Positions 53,252 through 62,399 of a stretch of 64,000 nucleotides of DNA are shown here, one piece after another; position 1 is the first letter of the stretch; every line of letters begins with the position of its first letter. Origin of the DNA: VAZQ01 sp036557705 (GTDB lineage Bacteria > Pseudomonadota > Alphaproteobacteria > Rhizobiales > Xanthobacteraceae); NCBI GenBank assembly GCA_036557705.1, contig DATBHB010000124.1, forward strand, positions 1 to 64,000, in the 5' to 3' direction. The notes below the pieces were generated by a model, which was not told the DNA's origin, did not search any database, and worked only from the letters and a program-made list of their open reading frames with translations. A program made the position numbers and the translations under genes.

Positions 53252-54508
53252 TCAGTTTTGCGGGCGGCTGCGATCGGGCCCGGCAGTTCGGGCGGCAAAG
53301 AACGCATCGATTGCGTGCATGATCGAATCGGCCGTGCGTTCGCGCCAAGCCTCCGAGGTCAGCGATTTGAGATCCGCACTATTGGTCACGTAGCCCACCT
53401 CGATGAGCACGGAGGGGACGTCCGGCGCCTTGAGCACGCGGAAACTTGCAGATTTCAGCGGCACCTTGTGAAGCTTGGTAGCTGTTTTCAGCTCTTTCAC
53501 GACCGTTCGGGCAAATTGAACAGAAAAGGTCTTCGTTTCCCGCCGCGCCAGATCGATAAGGATATCGGCGACATCATCCGATTCGGAAGCGAGATCGAGG
53601 CCGGCGATGGCGTCGGCGCGATTCTCGGCCTCGGCAAGCCGCGCGGCAGCCGCATCGGATGCCTTATCCGAAAGGGTGTAGACCGTCGCCCCCTGAGCAT
53701 CGCCCTCGCGCGGCGCAAGCGCATCGGCGTGAATCGAGATGAACAAGGCGGCGTGGCGCGCACGCGCAAGGCTCACCCGATCGCCTAGAGGGACGAAGGT
53801 ATCATCGGTCCGCGTCATCGCTACCTGGTATTTCCCGGCAGCTTCCATCTTGTCGCGCAGGACCAGGCCGAGTTCGAGGACGATTGCCTTTTCGGGATTA
53901 TCGCTCGGCGCGAGGCGTGTGCCGCTATCCACCCCCCCATGGCCGGGGTCGATCATGACGAGCGGGCGCACATCGCCTTCCGGCCCGGTTTGCGCGTCCT
54001 CCTGCGGCTTGCGCACCTCAAGCACTCGGTTTTCGCGTGCCATAGCCTGCAGGAACGCCTCCCGTTCCACTGGGGCGAGTTCCAGCACAAGTCGGGCAGG
54101 CTGGTTATTGGCGGGGTCGAGGACCATGGCCTTTTCCACCCGCGCCGGCCGCGCAAGATCGACCACGATGCGAGAGCCGCCCGGCATAACCAATCCGTAG
54201 CGAAATGCCTTTATGAGCCCCCGCCCCTGAGTACCGACCTTCTCTGGAACATTGAACGTCACCTGGGGCAGGTCCACGATGACCCGGTACGGATTGGCAA
54301 GCGTGAACACATGCAGATCGATCTTGCGGTCGAGGTCGACGAGCAGTCGCGTATGCGCCTCATCGCCCGAGAGCCGCATGTCGCTTGCAACGGGAAAATC
54401 GCTCGGAAGCGACCTCTGCGGAGCCGGGGCTGCCGGCCGAGCAAGCCAAGGAACGCCGGCGAGCAGGAGGCCGAAGCCAAGAGCCCGAATCGCAGCGCAA
54501 ACCGACAT
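53252..54508 (-). CDS. amiC: N-acetylmuramoyl-L-alanine amidase with AMIN domain
   Basis: A 418-residue exported amidase that removes stem peptides from septal peptidoglycan. The start at 54508 (MSVCAAIRALGFGLLLAGVPW) gives a signal peptide; the frame extends to 54610 without better support. The AMIN domain (about 45-150: RLLVDLDRKIDLHVFTLANPYRVIVDLP) is for septal targeting. The catalytic Amidase_3 domain has MIDPGHGGVDSGT, the Zn ligand Glu in EKAIVLEL, LFISIHADA and VLIEVGYVTNSAD with the catalytic Glu. A short helical insertion lies before the C-terminal motifs. mrcA lies 161 bases downstream. Confidence 0.95.
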   Translation of the reverse strand: MSVCAAIRALGFGLLLAGVPWLARPAAPAPQRSLPSDFPVASDMRLSGDEAHTRLLVDLDRKIDLHVFTLANPYRVIVDLPQVTFNVPEKVGTQGRGLIKAFRYGLVMPGGSRIVVDLARPARVEKAMVLDPANNQPARLVLELAPVEREAFLQAMARENRVLEVRKPQEDAQTGPEGDVRPLVMIDPGHGGVDSGTRLAPSDNPEKAIVLELGLVLRDKMEAAGKYQVAMTRTDDTFVPLGDRVSLARARHAALFISIHADALAPREGDAQGATVYTLSDKASDAAAARLAEAENRADAIAGLDLASESDDVADILIDLARRETKTFSVQFARTVVKELKTATKLHKVPLKSASFRVLKAPDVPSVLIEVGYVTNSADLKSLTSEAWRERTADSIMHAIDAFFAARTAGPDRSRPQN

Positions 54509-55206
54509 GGCGCCCCAGGTTTCGTCCAGGTTCCCAGGCAGTCCATAGGAGCCGATGGTTAACTGAACTTGAATAGCCGGACTGTATTTGCGTCCCAAAT
54601 GCGGCCGCATTTCGTACCAAACACGCTGTCAACATGTTATGGCCACGCCCCCCGCTGCGATACCTCCCTTGCCACGGCGCGCCGCCGGCCTTAATAAAGG
54701 GGACGGCTGACAGTCAAATGTTCCGGTCGTGCCGCGTTCGCATTCCGCTAAGCCCGGCGAGCACCTGCTTCCTGCCACAAGGAACGGTCTCGAAGGCGCA
54801 ACGGTCAGCGGCATCGCGCATTGGTCGCAGGGTGGCGGGTCATGGTTTGGTACCCGCTGAGAAGACGGCCGGGTCGCGTGTGAGCGTTTGTCTTGAGCGT
54901 CGGCAAGGCGGCCCCGCCGGGGGCGCTCCGAGTCGACGCAGTCAGCCTGAGACCCCGCGGCGGCACAGCCGTCGCCGCCTCATCATCGGCCTAAAGTCAT
55001 GACAGGTTCACGCGTCGAGAATCAAACGAATCACCGTTACAGCAACGCCGGATCGCGGAGCGATGCCCGCTTGGACGATCCGCTGCTGATTCTCGCCGCC
55101 GAGGCCTCTCTATTCAACAATCGTCAGCCAGGCTCGTCCCCACTTGCTTCGCCCGCATGGCGTCGCAGTTCGGGAGCACACGTGCCTGCCTGCAAGAGAT
55201 TGGTCA
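54509..55206. other. 698-base divergent promoter region and rne leader
   Basis: This region separates amiC (minus) and rne (plus) and holds no convincing gene; a frame from 54999 overlaps rne and lacks a ribosome site. A TTGACA lies on the minus strand at 54632-54627 without a clear -10. The plus strand is GC-rich, with a hairpin GCGGCGGC-ACA-GCCGTCGC at 54957-54975. The distance suggests a long rne 5' leader, which in bacteria is often used for RNase E autoregulation. No known RNA family was recognised. Confidence 0.5.
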
Positions 55207-58200
55207 ATGCCAAACAAAATGCTCATCGATGCGGCCCATCCGGAGGAGACCCGGGTGGTCGTTCTGCGCGGCAATCGTGTCGAAGAATTCGACTTCGAAT
55301 CAGCCAGTCGTAAACAGCTTCGCGGCAACATCTATCTTGCCAAGGTGACGCGCGTCGAGCCGTCATTGCAGGCAGCTTTTGTCGATTATGGCGGAAATCG
55401 CCACGGCTTTCTGGCTTTCAGCGAAATCCATCCCGATTACTACCAGATCCCGGTTGCCGACCGGCAGGCGCTGATTGAAGAAGAGGAACGCGCCGCGCGG
55501 GCTGCCGAAGCGGAGGCCGACAACCGCGCTGGGCGCCGCATGCAACGGGAACGCAGCGCCGAGCGTCCGGAGGAGACGGTTCGGAGCGAGCCCCTGGCGG
55601 AAGCAGCCGGGGACGTTTCAGCCGGCGGCGATGCCGCAATGGCGGCATGCTCCGAGGTAATGCTGGAGCCCTCCGCCTCCGGCGACATTGCGCCCCAAGG
55701 CGAGGTCTGCGACCCGCCGGCGCCGCGCGAGGCCCCGCCAGTAATCGAACGGGAGCCTGCAGCGGAGCAATCTCCCGTTTCGGAGACCGCGCCTGCCGCG
55801 GAAGTTCCCGCGGCGGTCCAACCGGAATTGGATGCGCCCGCCGAGGCAGCATCCACAGAGGTCGGGCAGTCGGCGGCCGAGCCGGACGCAGGTGCGGCCA
55901 GCGCCAGCGACGCCGAACCCATCGCAACCGGAAATGTCACCGAAATCAACGGCAACGGCGCCGGTGGCGAGGAGGACGTGGTCGAATCGGTCGGCGGTGC
56001 CGATGCCATGGAGGAAGTGCCGGAGCGCGCGCCGCGTTTGCGCCGGCAGTACAAGATCCAGGAGGTGATCAAGCGCCGGCAGGTCATGCTGGTGCAGGTG
56101 GTCAAGGAAGAGCGCGGGACCAAAGGAGCGGCACTCACCACGTATCTGTCGCTCGCGGGACGCTACTGCGTGCTGATGCCCAATACTGCGCGCGGCGGCG
56201 GTATCAGTCGCAAGATTACCGATGCGCAAGACCGCAGGCGATTAAAGGAGCTTGCCCAGGAACTGGAAGTTCCCGAAGGAATGGGGGTTATTCTTCGCAC
56301 CGCCGGAGCCAGCCGGACCAAGAACGAGATTAAACGCGATTTCGAGTACCTGCTGCGGCTATGGGAGACAGTGCGCGACTTCACGTTGCGATCCACCGCA
56401 CCGACGCTCGTCTATGAGGAAGGATCCCTGATCAAACGATCCATCCGCGATCTATACAACAAAGAGATCGATGAAATCCTGGTGGCCGGCGAGGAGGGCT
56501 ATCGCGAGGCCAAAGATTTCATGCAGATGCTCATGCCGAGCCATACGCGAAACGTGAAGCCTTTTCGCGACCCGCTGCCGATCTTCACCCGGTTTGGCAT
56601 TGAGAGCCAGCTCGACGCGATGTTCCAGCCGGTGGTCCAGCTGCGTTCCGGAGGCTATGTCGTGCTCAACCAGACCGAGGCTCTGGTCGCGATCGACGTC
56701 AATTCCGGACGGGCAACGCGCGAGCACCATATCGAGGACACCGCGCTCAAGACCAATCTGGAGGCTGCCGAGGAAATCGCGCGGCAGCTGCGGCTGCGGG
56801 ACCTTGCCGGCTTGATCGTCATCGATTTCATCGACATGGACGAGAAGCGAAACAACCGCACGGTCGAGCGGCGTTTGAAGGAAGCGCTCAAGAACGACCG
56901 CGCCCGCATTCAGGTCGGACATATCTCCCATTTCGGCCTGTTGGAAATGTCGCGCCAGCGCATCCGCTCAAGTGTGCTCGAAAGCTCCACTGAGAAGTGC
57001 CCGCACTGCGGCGGCAGCGGCCATGTACGCTCCGTTTCGTCAGTCGCCCTGCAGCTCTTGCGCGCGCTTGAAGAAATGCTGCTCAAAGGCGCAACGCATA
57101 ATCTCGCCGTCCGCACCCGCACCGAAATCGCGCTCTATCTGCTCAACCAGAAACGCGCGCATCTGCGCTTGCTGGAGGAGCGGTTTCAGATCGCGATCAT
57201 GATCAATGCCGACGCGAGTGTTGGCGGCCAGCTCTCCTACGTCATCGAAAAGGGCGAGCAGCTGCACAGCCTTGAACAGGCACGCGCGATCGCAGCGCAA
57301 GCGCCGCGTGCCCCGACGGCGCCGGAGCCGGCCGAGGAGCCGGAATATGATGAGTACGGGGAGGAAGAAGAGCCGCATCTGGTTCCCCCCGACAGCGTCG
57401 AAACCGAACCGGCTCGCGCTCAGCCGCCTGCTCAGCAGCGGGCCTCCGACGGCGAAGGGGGCGACGGTGGCCGCCGCCGCAAACGGCGGCGGCGCGGGCG
57501 CCGGGGTGCGGAGGCTCGCGAGTCGATTGCGGAAGCGGAGCCCAGCGTCGATGGGGTGAGTTCGTTGCCAACCGTCGAGGAGGATGCGGAAGCCGAAGCA
57601 GCTTTCGCAGCCGGAAGTCCTCCCCTGTTCGAGGCCGAAGCCGAAGCCGAAGGTGCCGGCGAGGAGGCCCGCTCCGATGCGGAGCGACCACGGCGGCGGC
57701 GCGGCCGCCGCGGCGGGCGTCGCAACCGGCGGGATCGAGATGCTGAGACTTTTGGCGCTTCGCCGGAGCCCGATGCAAATGCTGTTGATACCCAGCCTGA
57801 GTCAGCGAGCGCCTTCGACCAGTCCGAAACCGCATCTTCGTCAGCCGGCATCGAGGCTGAGCCGTCATCCCCGCTTGGGCGCGCCGAGGTGGAGGGGACG
57901 GCGCAAAACAACGCGGCAGAGGAGCAGCGCGAGGGTCGCAGCACCGCATCCGAAGCACGTCGATCGCAAGAGAACGATCGCGAGGACCTTTCTTCTTCGC
58001 AGCCCGCAAGCGTGAAAGAGCCGGAAAAGCCGCGTCGCCGGTCCACTGTGCGGGAGCCGGTGCCGAGTTTCCAGGGTGAATCCGTCACGACGGATCCTGC
58101 GCCACTGCCCTCCTCGCCAGCGGAACCGCCGCAACCGATCGTTACCGGTCCGTCGGAGTCCGAAGCGGCCGAACGGCCGCGCCGATCCGGCTGGTGGAAT

Positions 58201-58224
58201 AGGCGGGCGGTCGGCAAGAGCTGA
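55207..58224 (+). CDS. rne: ribonuclease E (RNase E/G family)
   Basis: A 1005-residue essential endoribonuclease of the degradosome. The N-terminal MPNKMLIDAAHPEETRVVVL and an S1 RNA-binding domain (ARGNIYLAKVTRVEPSLQAAFVDYG-like) are split by a 185-residue Ala/Glu/Pro-rich insertion (about 90-275), a feature of alphaproteobacterial enzymes. Catalytic-core motifs include LVAIDVNSGRATREH and GLIVIDFIDMD (the Mg Asp residues), and the zinc-link CPHCGGSGHVRS near 598. After about 715 the tail is acidic with Arg-rich patches (RRRKRRRRGRRG, RPRRRRGRRGGRRNRRDRD) for RNA and partner binding, ending RRSGWWNRRAVGKS. The start is the ATG of the conserved N-terminus, with AAGAGA upstream. Confidence 0.95.
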   Translation: MPNKMLIDAAHPEETRVVVLRGNRVEEFDFESASRKQLRGNIYLAKVTRVEPSLQAAFVDYGGNRHGFLAFSEIHPDYYQIPVADRQALIEEEERAARAAEAEADNRAGRRMQRERSAERPEETVRSEPLAEAAGDVSAGGDAAMAACSEVMLEPSASGDIAPQGEVCDPPAPREAPPVIEREPAAEQSPVSETAPAAEVPAAVQPELDAPAEAASTEVGQSAAEPDAGAASASDAEPIATGNVTEINGNGAGGEEDVVESVGGADAMEEVPERAPRLRRQYKIQEVIKRRQVMLVQVVKEERGTKGAALTTYLSLAGRYCVLMPNTARGGGISRKITDAQDRRRLKELAQELEVPEGMGVILRTAGASRTKNEIKRDFEYLLRLWETVRDFTLRSTAPTLVYEEGSLIKRSIRDLYNKEIDEILVAGEEGYREAKDFMQMLMPSHTRNVKPFRDPLPIFTRFGIESQLDAMFQPVVQLRSGGYVVLNQTEALVAIDVNSGRATREHHIEDTALKTNLEAAEEIARQLRLRDLAGLIVIDFIDMDEKRNNRTVERRLKEALKNDRARIQVGHISHFGLLEMSRQRIRSSVLESSTEKCPHCGGSGHVRSVSSVALQLLRALEEMLLKGATHNLAVRTRTEIALYLLNQKRAHLRLLEERFQIAIMINADASVGGQLSYVIEKGEQLHSLEQARAIAAQAPRAPTAPEPAEEPEYDEYGEEEEPHLVPPDSVETEPARAQPPAQQRASDGEGGDGGRRRKRRRRGRRGAEARESIAEAEPSVDGVSSLPTVEEDAEAEAAFAAGSPPLFEAEAEAEGAGEEARSDAERPRRRRGRRGGRRNRRDRDAETFGASPEPDANAVDTQPESASAFDQSETASSSAGIEAEPSSPLGRAEVEGTAQNNAAEEQREGRSTASEARRSQENDREDLSSSQPASVKEPEKPRRRSTVREPVPSFQGESVTTDPAPLPSSPAEPPQPIVTGPSESEAAERPRRSGWWNRRAVGKS

Positions 58225-58225
58225 G

Positions 58226-60286
58226 ATGAAAAGCCTCTGGGTCGACAGCGAAGCCGACGCGACCGTCGCTCGCTACGCGAAACAGGGCATCGCTCCCGAA
58301 ATCGCTCTGTGCATTTTTGCGACTCGCCTGATCGGCTCCGACCCCAGACTCGTGTTGCACGGCGGCGGCAACACCTCGGTCAAGACATTCGCGAGCGATC
58401 TCATCGGCGAGAAGGTCGAGGTATTGTGCGTCAAAGGCTCGGGAGCCGACATGGCGGCAATCGAGCCTGCCGGCCTCCCGGCAGTGCGGCTCGAGCCGCT
58501 GCGCAAATTGCGGCTGCGCGAAAGCCTCAGCGATGAGGACATGGTCCGCATCCAACGGGCGAACCTCCTCGATCCGATGGCGCCCAATCCTTCGGTCGAA
58601 ACACTCCTGCATGCCTTTCTGCCGCACAAGTTTGTCAACCATAGCCATACGAGCGCGGTGCTGAGCCTGATCGATCAGCCCGATGGCGCTCGCCTCTGTG
58701 AGGAAGTTTACGGCAGCCGGCTCGGCATTGTGCCCTACATCATGCCCGGCTTTTCGCTCGCGATCGCGGCAGCGGACGTTTACGAATCAAAGCCGGAGGT
58801 GGAGGGCTTAGTGCTCTTGAAACATGGCGTTTTCAGCTTCAGCGACGATGCGCGCGAAGCCTACGAGCGCATGATCGGTATCGCAACGCGTGCCGAACAG
58901 CGCCTGGCACGTAATCGCAGCCACGTCTTCATCAGCGCGCCGCTGCCGGAGAAGGTCGCGTCCCTCGCCGAGGCCGCGCCGATCCTGCGCGGGGCAGCGA
59001 GTCTCAAGGACGGGAGCACCGAAGGCGTTTGGCGCCGCCCGATCCTCGATTTTCGCTGCTCACCTGCAATCCTCAATTACGTCAACGGCGCCGACTTGAT
59101 ACGCTATGGATTGGCCGGCGTGGTCACGCCGGACCACACGATCCGGACCAAGAATTGGCCGTTGATCGTTCCCGCTCCCGAAACCGGGAAGACTGCCGAG
59201 TTCAAGCGCGCAGTGCGAGATGCCGCCGCCGAATTTGTCGAGAAATATAAAACCTATTTTAGGCGTCACAACGCTCGCGTTGGCGGCATCAATAAAATGC
59301 TCGATCCGCTGCCACGGGTGGCGCTTGTGCCGGGGCTCGGACTGTTCGGGCTTGGACGCACGAAAAGGGATGCGAGCATTGCCGCCGATCTGGCGCAGTC
59401 GGCAATCGATACGATCACGGATGCTGAGGCGATCGGCCGGTTCGAGTCGATCTTGGAAGCCGACATGTTCGACATGGAATACTGGTCGTTGGAGCAGGCG
59501 AAGCTCGGCCAGGCAATCGATAAACCGCTCACCGGACAGGTTGCCGTCATCACTGGTGCTGCGGGTGCGATTGGAGCCGCCGCCGCGCGGATTTTCGCCC
59601 GCGCCGGCGCCGAAGTGGCAATGCTCGACATCGATGAAACCGGCGCCCAGGCCAAAGCCAAGGCGATCGGCGGATCGGCGATCGCGATCGGCTGCGATGT
59701 CACTTCTGCGGCGTCGGTGCGCCGCGCTTTCGAAACCGTCGTCGAGAGCTTTGGCGGCACCGATATCGTGATTTCCAATGCCGGCGCAGCATGGCAAGGC
59801 CGCATCGGCGAGGTTGATGAAGAGGTGCTGCGCAAGAGTTTCGAATTGAATTTCTACGGCCATCAACGCGTGGCCCAGGCTGCGGTGCGCATCATGCTCG
59901 CACAGGGGACCGGCGGATGTCTCTTGTTCAACGTCTCGAAGCAGGCAGTAAACCCCGGACCTGATTTTGGGCCTTACGGCCTGCCGAAAGCCGCGACCCT
60001 CTTCCTGATGCGCCAGTATGCACTCGATTACGGCTCCGAAGGAATTCGCGCCAATGCGGTCAATGCCGACCGCATCCGCTCAGGGCTTCTCACCGACGAA
60101 ATGATCGCCGCGCGCGCCAAGGCGCGCGGCGTCAGCGGTCACGATTACCTGACAGGGAATCTGCTTGGGCGCGAGGTCACGGCCGAGGACGTCGCCCAGG
60201 CCTTTCTGGCACAGGCGCTCGCCCTGAAAACAACGGGAAACGTAACAACCGTCGATGGCGGCAACATCGCGGCCGCGCTGAGGTGA
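58226..60286 (+). CDS. bifunctional aldolase / short-chain dehydrogenase
   Basis: A 686-residue two-domain enzyme. The N-terminal class II aldolase domain (about 1-400) has LVLHGGGNTSVK, PHKFVNHSHTSAV (metal His) and LLKHGVFSFSDDA. The C-terminal SDR domain (about 433-686) has TGAAGAIGAAAARIF (NAD-binding), SNAGAAW, FNVSKQA with the catalytic Ser, and YGLPKAA (Y-x3-K). This matches the rhamnulose-phosphate aldolase / lactaldehyde dehydrogenase-type fusions, which split a sugar phosphate and oxidise the aldehyde. No sugar genes are adjacent, so the true substrate is open. Its ATG is one base after the rne stop, suggesting coupled expression. Confidence 0.88.
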   Translation: MKSLWVDSEADATVARYAKQGIAPEIALCIFATRLIGSDPRLVLHGGGNTSVKTFASDLIGEKVEVLCVKGSGADMAAIEPAGLPAVRLEPLRKLRLRESLSDEDMVRIQRANLLDPMAPNPSVETLLHAFLPHKFVNHSHTSAVLSLIDQPDGARLCEEVYGSRLGIVPYIMPGFSLAIAAADVYESKPEVEGLVLLKHGVFSFSDDAREAYERMIGIATRAEQRLARNRSHVFISAPLPEKVASLAEAAPILRGAASLKDGSTEGVWRRPILDFRCSPAILNYVNGADLIRYGLAGVVTPDHTIRTKNWPLIVPAPETGKTAEFKRAVRDAAAEFVEKYKTYFRRHNARVGGINKMLDPLPRVALVPGLGLFGLGRTKRDASIAADLAQSAIDTITDAEAIGRFESILEADMFDMEYWSLEQAKLGQAIDKPLTGQVAVITGAAGAIGAAAARIFARAGAEVAMLDIDETGAQAKAKAIGGSAIAIGCDVTSAASVRRAFETVVESFGGTDIVISNAGAAWQGRIGEVDEEVLRKSFELNFYGHQRVAQAAVRIMLAQGTGGCLLFNVSKQAVNPGPDFGPYGLPKAATLFLMRQYALDYGSEGIRANAVNADRIRSGLLTDEMIAARAKARGVSGHDYLTGNLLGREVTAEDVAQAFLAQALALKTTGNVTTVDGGNIAAALR

Positions 60287-60302
60287 AGCCTGCACATCTG
60301 CG

Positions 60303-60430
60303 TAGCCCGGATTGCATGATCGCGGGCCCATGTCCGCGCCGCAGGCCTGACTTTTCAGGCGATCGCGCAATCCGGGACTCCGCTCCCGGATTGAAGCTTG
60401 CGTTTTGCGCGCAAGCTTCAATCCGGGCTA
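60303..60430. repeat. TAGCCCGGATT-family double-hairpin repeat
   Basis: It opens TAGCCCGGATTGCATGATCG and returns CGATCGCGCAATCCGGG. The second arm pairs CCCGGATTGAAGCTTGCG with CGCAAGCTTCAATCCGGG (18 of 18) and ends CTA. It lies between convergent genes, 8 bases from the stop of the receptor gene, and could terminate both. Confidence 0.9.
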
Positions 60431-60437
60431 CGGTCGA

Positions 60438-61496
60438 TTACTTCAACACCTCGCGCATCGTCTTCACGACGGGCGCAGGCGCATCGACGATTTCACTCAC
60501 AAGCCGTTCTACCGCCTCGCCCGGCATCGGGCTCACTTCGAGCGCCTGCCGCCGTGCTTCGTCAAGGAATTGAGGATCACGCATGGTCGCGTCGAAGGCG
60601 CGGCGCAGCGCCTCGACCCGCTCGCGCGGCACGCCCGCATTGGTGGCGACGGGGCGCGCGAGCGAGGCCACCTTGCTGATGAAGTCGAACACCGTTTTCT
60701 GCCGGCTGGCGGTGGCAAGGTCGGAAAGGAGCGGAACGGGACCGTAATCGTTGTTCTTCCGCAGCCCCCATTGCAGCAGGAAATGGAACAGCGGTCTCCC
60801 GTCGGGGCCGATATTGCGCCCTCCCGGCAGCATGGCACCGGGGTTGCTGGTGCCGCGGCCGTCGATTTCGCCGCGCTCCATGGCGAGATTCATGTCGGGT
60901 CCGCTGGTGTAGCCGGGAACGAGCTTGAATCGGGTAGCCAGCATTGCATTGGTCAGCTGCGTCAACCAGGCCGTCGGATCGGCGACTGACGGCACGCCAA
61001 TGATCGTTTCGCGGCGCCGGGCATCGTTGAGCGTCAGCGTGGACGATGTCGCCGAGGTCAGCAGGAAATTGCTGGCTTCGCTCATATTGCCGATCCAGTT
61101 GAGCGAGCGCATGTCGACCTTCAGCTTGTCGTTGAGACCGAGCGCCTGTTCGAGGGGAAATGACTGCGTCACCATGGTCAGCACGGTGCCGTCTCTCGGG
61201 TGTACATCGGCGACGTAAGCGAGCGCCGTCAGCCCGCTGCCGCCGGGCATGTTGACCGGCAGCGCCGAGGGCTGCCCGGGAATGAAACGGATCATGTGGC
61301 GGATGAGCAGACGGGAATAGAGATCGTAGTTTCCGCCGGGAGACGCCCGAATAACCACTCGGATCTGCTTGCCGCGATAGAAATCCGCCACCGGATCGGC
61401 GGCCATGGCAGGCATGCAGATGAGTGCGAGACAGGCCAGTCCGAATCCGGCGAAGATCGCGAGACGCTTCGTAGGGTGGGCAAAATCGCTTAGCAC
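60438..61496 (-). CDS. TctC/Bug-family solute-binding protein (copy 2), start inside a repeat
   Basis: About 352 residues if started at the GTG at 61496. The signal peptide is RLAIFAGFGLACLALICMPAMA, followed by the family core DFYRGKQIRVVIRASPGGNYDLYSRLLIRHM, then VNMPGGSGLTALAYVADVHPRDGTVLTMV, and a C-terminal AGVPRERVEALRRAFDATMRD. The residues before the signal (SDFAHPTK) are encoded by the GTGGGC-family repeat at 61472-61630, and no ATG with a ribosome site exists nearby. Either the repeat donated the new N-terminus or translation begins at a non-standard codon. It is related to the gene at 40691. No TctA/B genes are present. Confidence 0.8.
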   Translation of the reverse strand: MLSDFAHPTKRLAIFAGFGLACLALICMPAMAADPVADFYRGKQIRVVIRASPGGNYDLYSRLLIRHMIRFIPGQPSALPVNMPGGSGLTALAYVADVHPRDGTVLTMVTQSFPLEQALGLNDKLKVDMRSLNWIGNMSEASNFLLTSATSSTLTLNDARRRETIIGVPSVADPTAWLTQLTNAMLATRFKLVPGYTSGPDMNLAMERGEIDGRGTSNPGAMLPGGRNIGPDGRPLFHFLLQWGLRKNNDYGPVPLLSDLATASRQKTVFDFISKVASLARPVATNAGVPRERVEALRRAFDATMRDPQFLDEARRQALEVSPMPGEAVERLVSEIVDAPAPVVKTMREVLK

Positions 61497-61630
61497 TGCG
61501 CTCGACGAAGCCACAGCGTCGGAGCGATTTTGCCCCCGCGGTCCTATCTCACGATTCGACAGCGTGGGCAAAATCGCCATTGGGCATCGTCCGCGCGGAT
61601 GGGTAGCAGAAGGCGATTTTGCCCACCCTA
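61472..61630. repeat. GTGGGC-family double-hairpin repeat
   Basis: Arm A pairs GGGCAAAATCGCT with AGCGATTTTGCCC; arm B pairs GTGGGCAAAATCGCC with GGCGATTTTGCCCAC (15 of 15). The opening is TAGGGTGGGC and the end GCCCACCCTA. It overlaps the start of the second TctC-like gene. From 61631 to 61897 I see no gene; a TTGACA lies near 61789 without a clear -10. Confidence 0.9.
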
Positions 61631-61897
61631 AAAAGCGGTGCGCCCATCCCGCAAGCGCTTTCCAGATCACGCTCGGTCTCCTCGAATGACGAGCGCCATA
61701 GCCATTGCTCGAGAACTAGATACTGCCCAAGGCGACCCGACGCAAAAGAGCGGTTGAAAAGCTGTCGTCAAGACGAAACCTCATTGACACATTACTGACA
61801 CAGCGCGGCGAATCGCATATGAAGAATCGGTTACCCCCCGTGTCCCCTGTCGAGTGTGTTGGCGTTCGCATTCTTCTGCCAACTCAGAAGGTGACAC

Positions 61898-62266
61898 ATG
61901 AAACTTCGCTTGTTGGCGCTCACCGCGCTTCTCGTCTCTGCTCCCTCGTTTGCGCGCGACTTCGGCCAATGGGGAGACAGCCCTGCCTTTGTCCGGCAGT
62001 GGTATCAAAAGCTGATGCAGCCCGACAACCCTCAGGTCTCATGCTGCGGCGAAGCCGACGCGTTCGAGGCCGACAATTTCGAGGTGGAGGGCGATCACTA
62101 CGTTGCCATCATCACGAACGGGAAAGGCATGATCCCGAACGGAACCAAGATAGCGGTGCCCAATCAGAAGATGAAATGGGACGAGGGCAATCCGACCGGC
62201 CACGGGATCATCTTCATCAGCACCACCGGCACCGTCTACTGCTACGTCACTCCCGGCGGTGTATAG
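61898..62266 (+). CDS. small secreted protein of unknown function
   Basis: A 122-residue protein with a signal peptide (MKLRLLALTALLVSAPSFA). The mature part reads RDFGQWGDSPAFVRQWYQKL, then SCCGEADAFEADNFEV, then GHGIIFISTTGTVYCYVTPG. Three cysteines (a vicinal CC and one near the end) could form a disulfide. AGAAGGTGAC precedes the ATG. I recall similar exported hypothetical proteins in Bradyrhizobium-type genomes; no function is known. It stands alone, convergent with the TPR/oxygenase gene. Confidence 0.7.
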   Translation: MKLRLLALTALLVSAPSFARDFGQWGDSPAFVRQWYQKLMQPDNPQVSCCGEADAFEADNFEVEGDHYVAIITNGKGMIPNGTKIAVPNQKMKWDEGNPTGHGIIFISTTGTVYCYVTPGGV

Positions 62267-62399
62267 CGGCGCCCGTTTTTGACCCAGGCTTTAACCGCCG
62301 CTTAGCAGGGCGCGATGAAACGTGGGGCCGGGCCCACATAACGCTCGCCCGTACGGGATCTGCAATTAAGCTGCTTCGCTCAGGCGGCCCAGGAGCTTG

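Noticed and set aside
53091..53348. 86-residue N-terminal extension of PBP1A
   Set aside because: The extension is Arg/Pro-rich without a helix or ribosome site, while the ATG at 53090 gives the expected anchor at the normal position.
54999..55313. 104-residue frame overlapping the rne start
   Set aside because: No ribosome site, no recognisable pattern, and it runs into rne in another frame; the leader interpretation is simpler.
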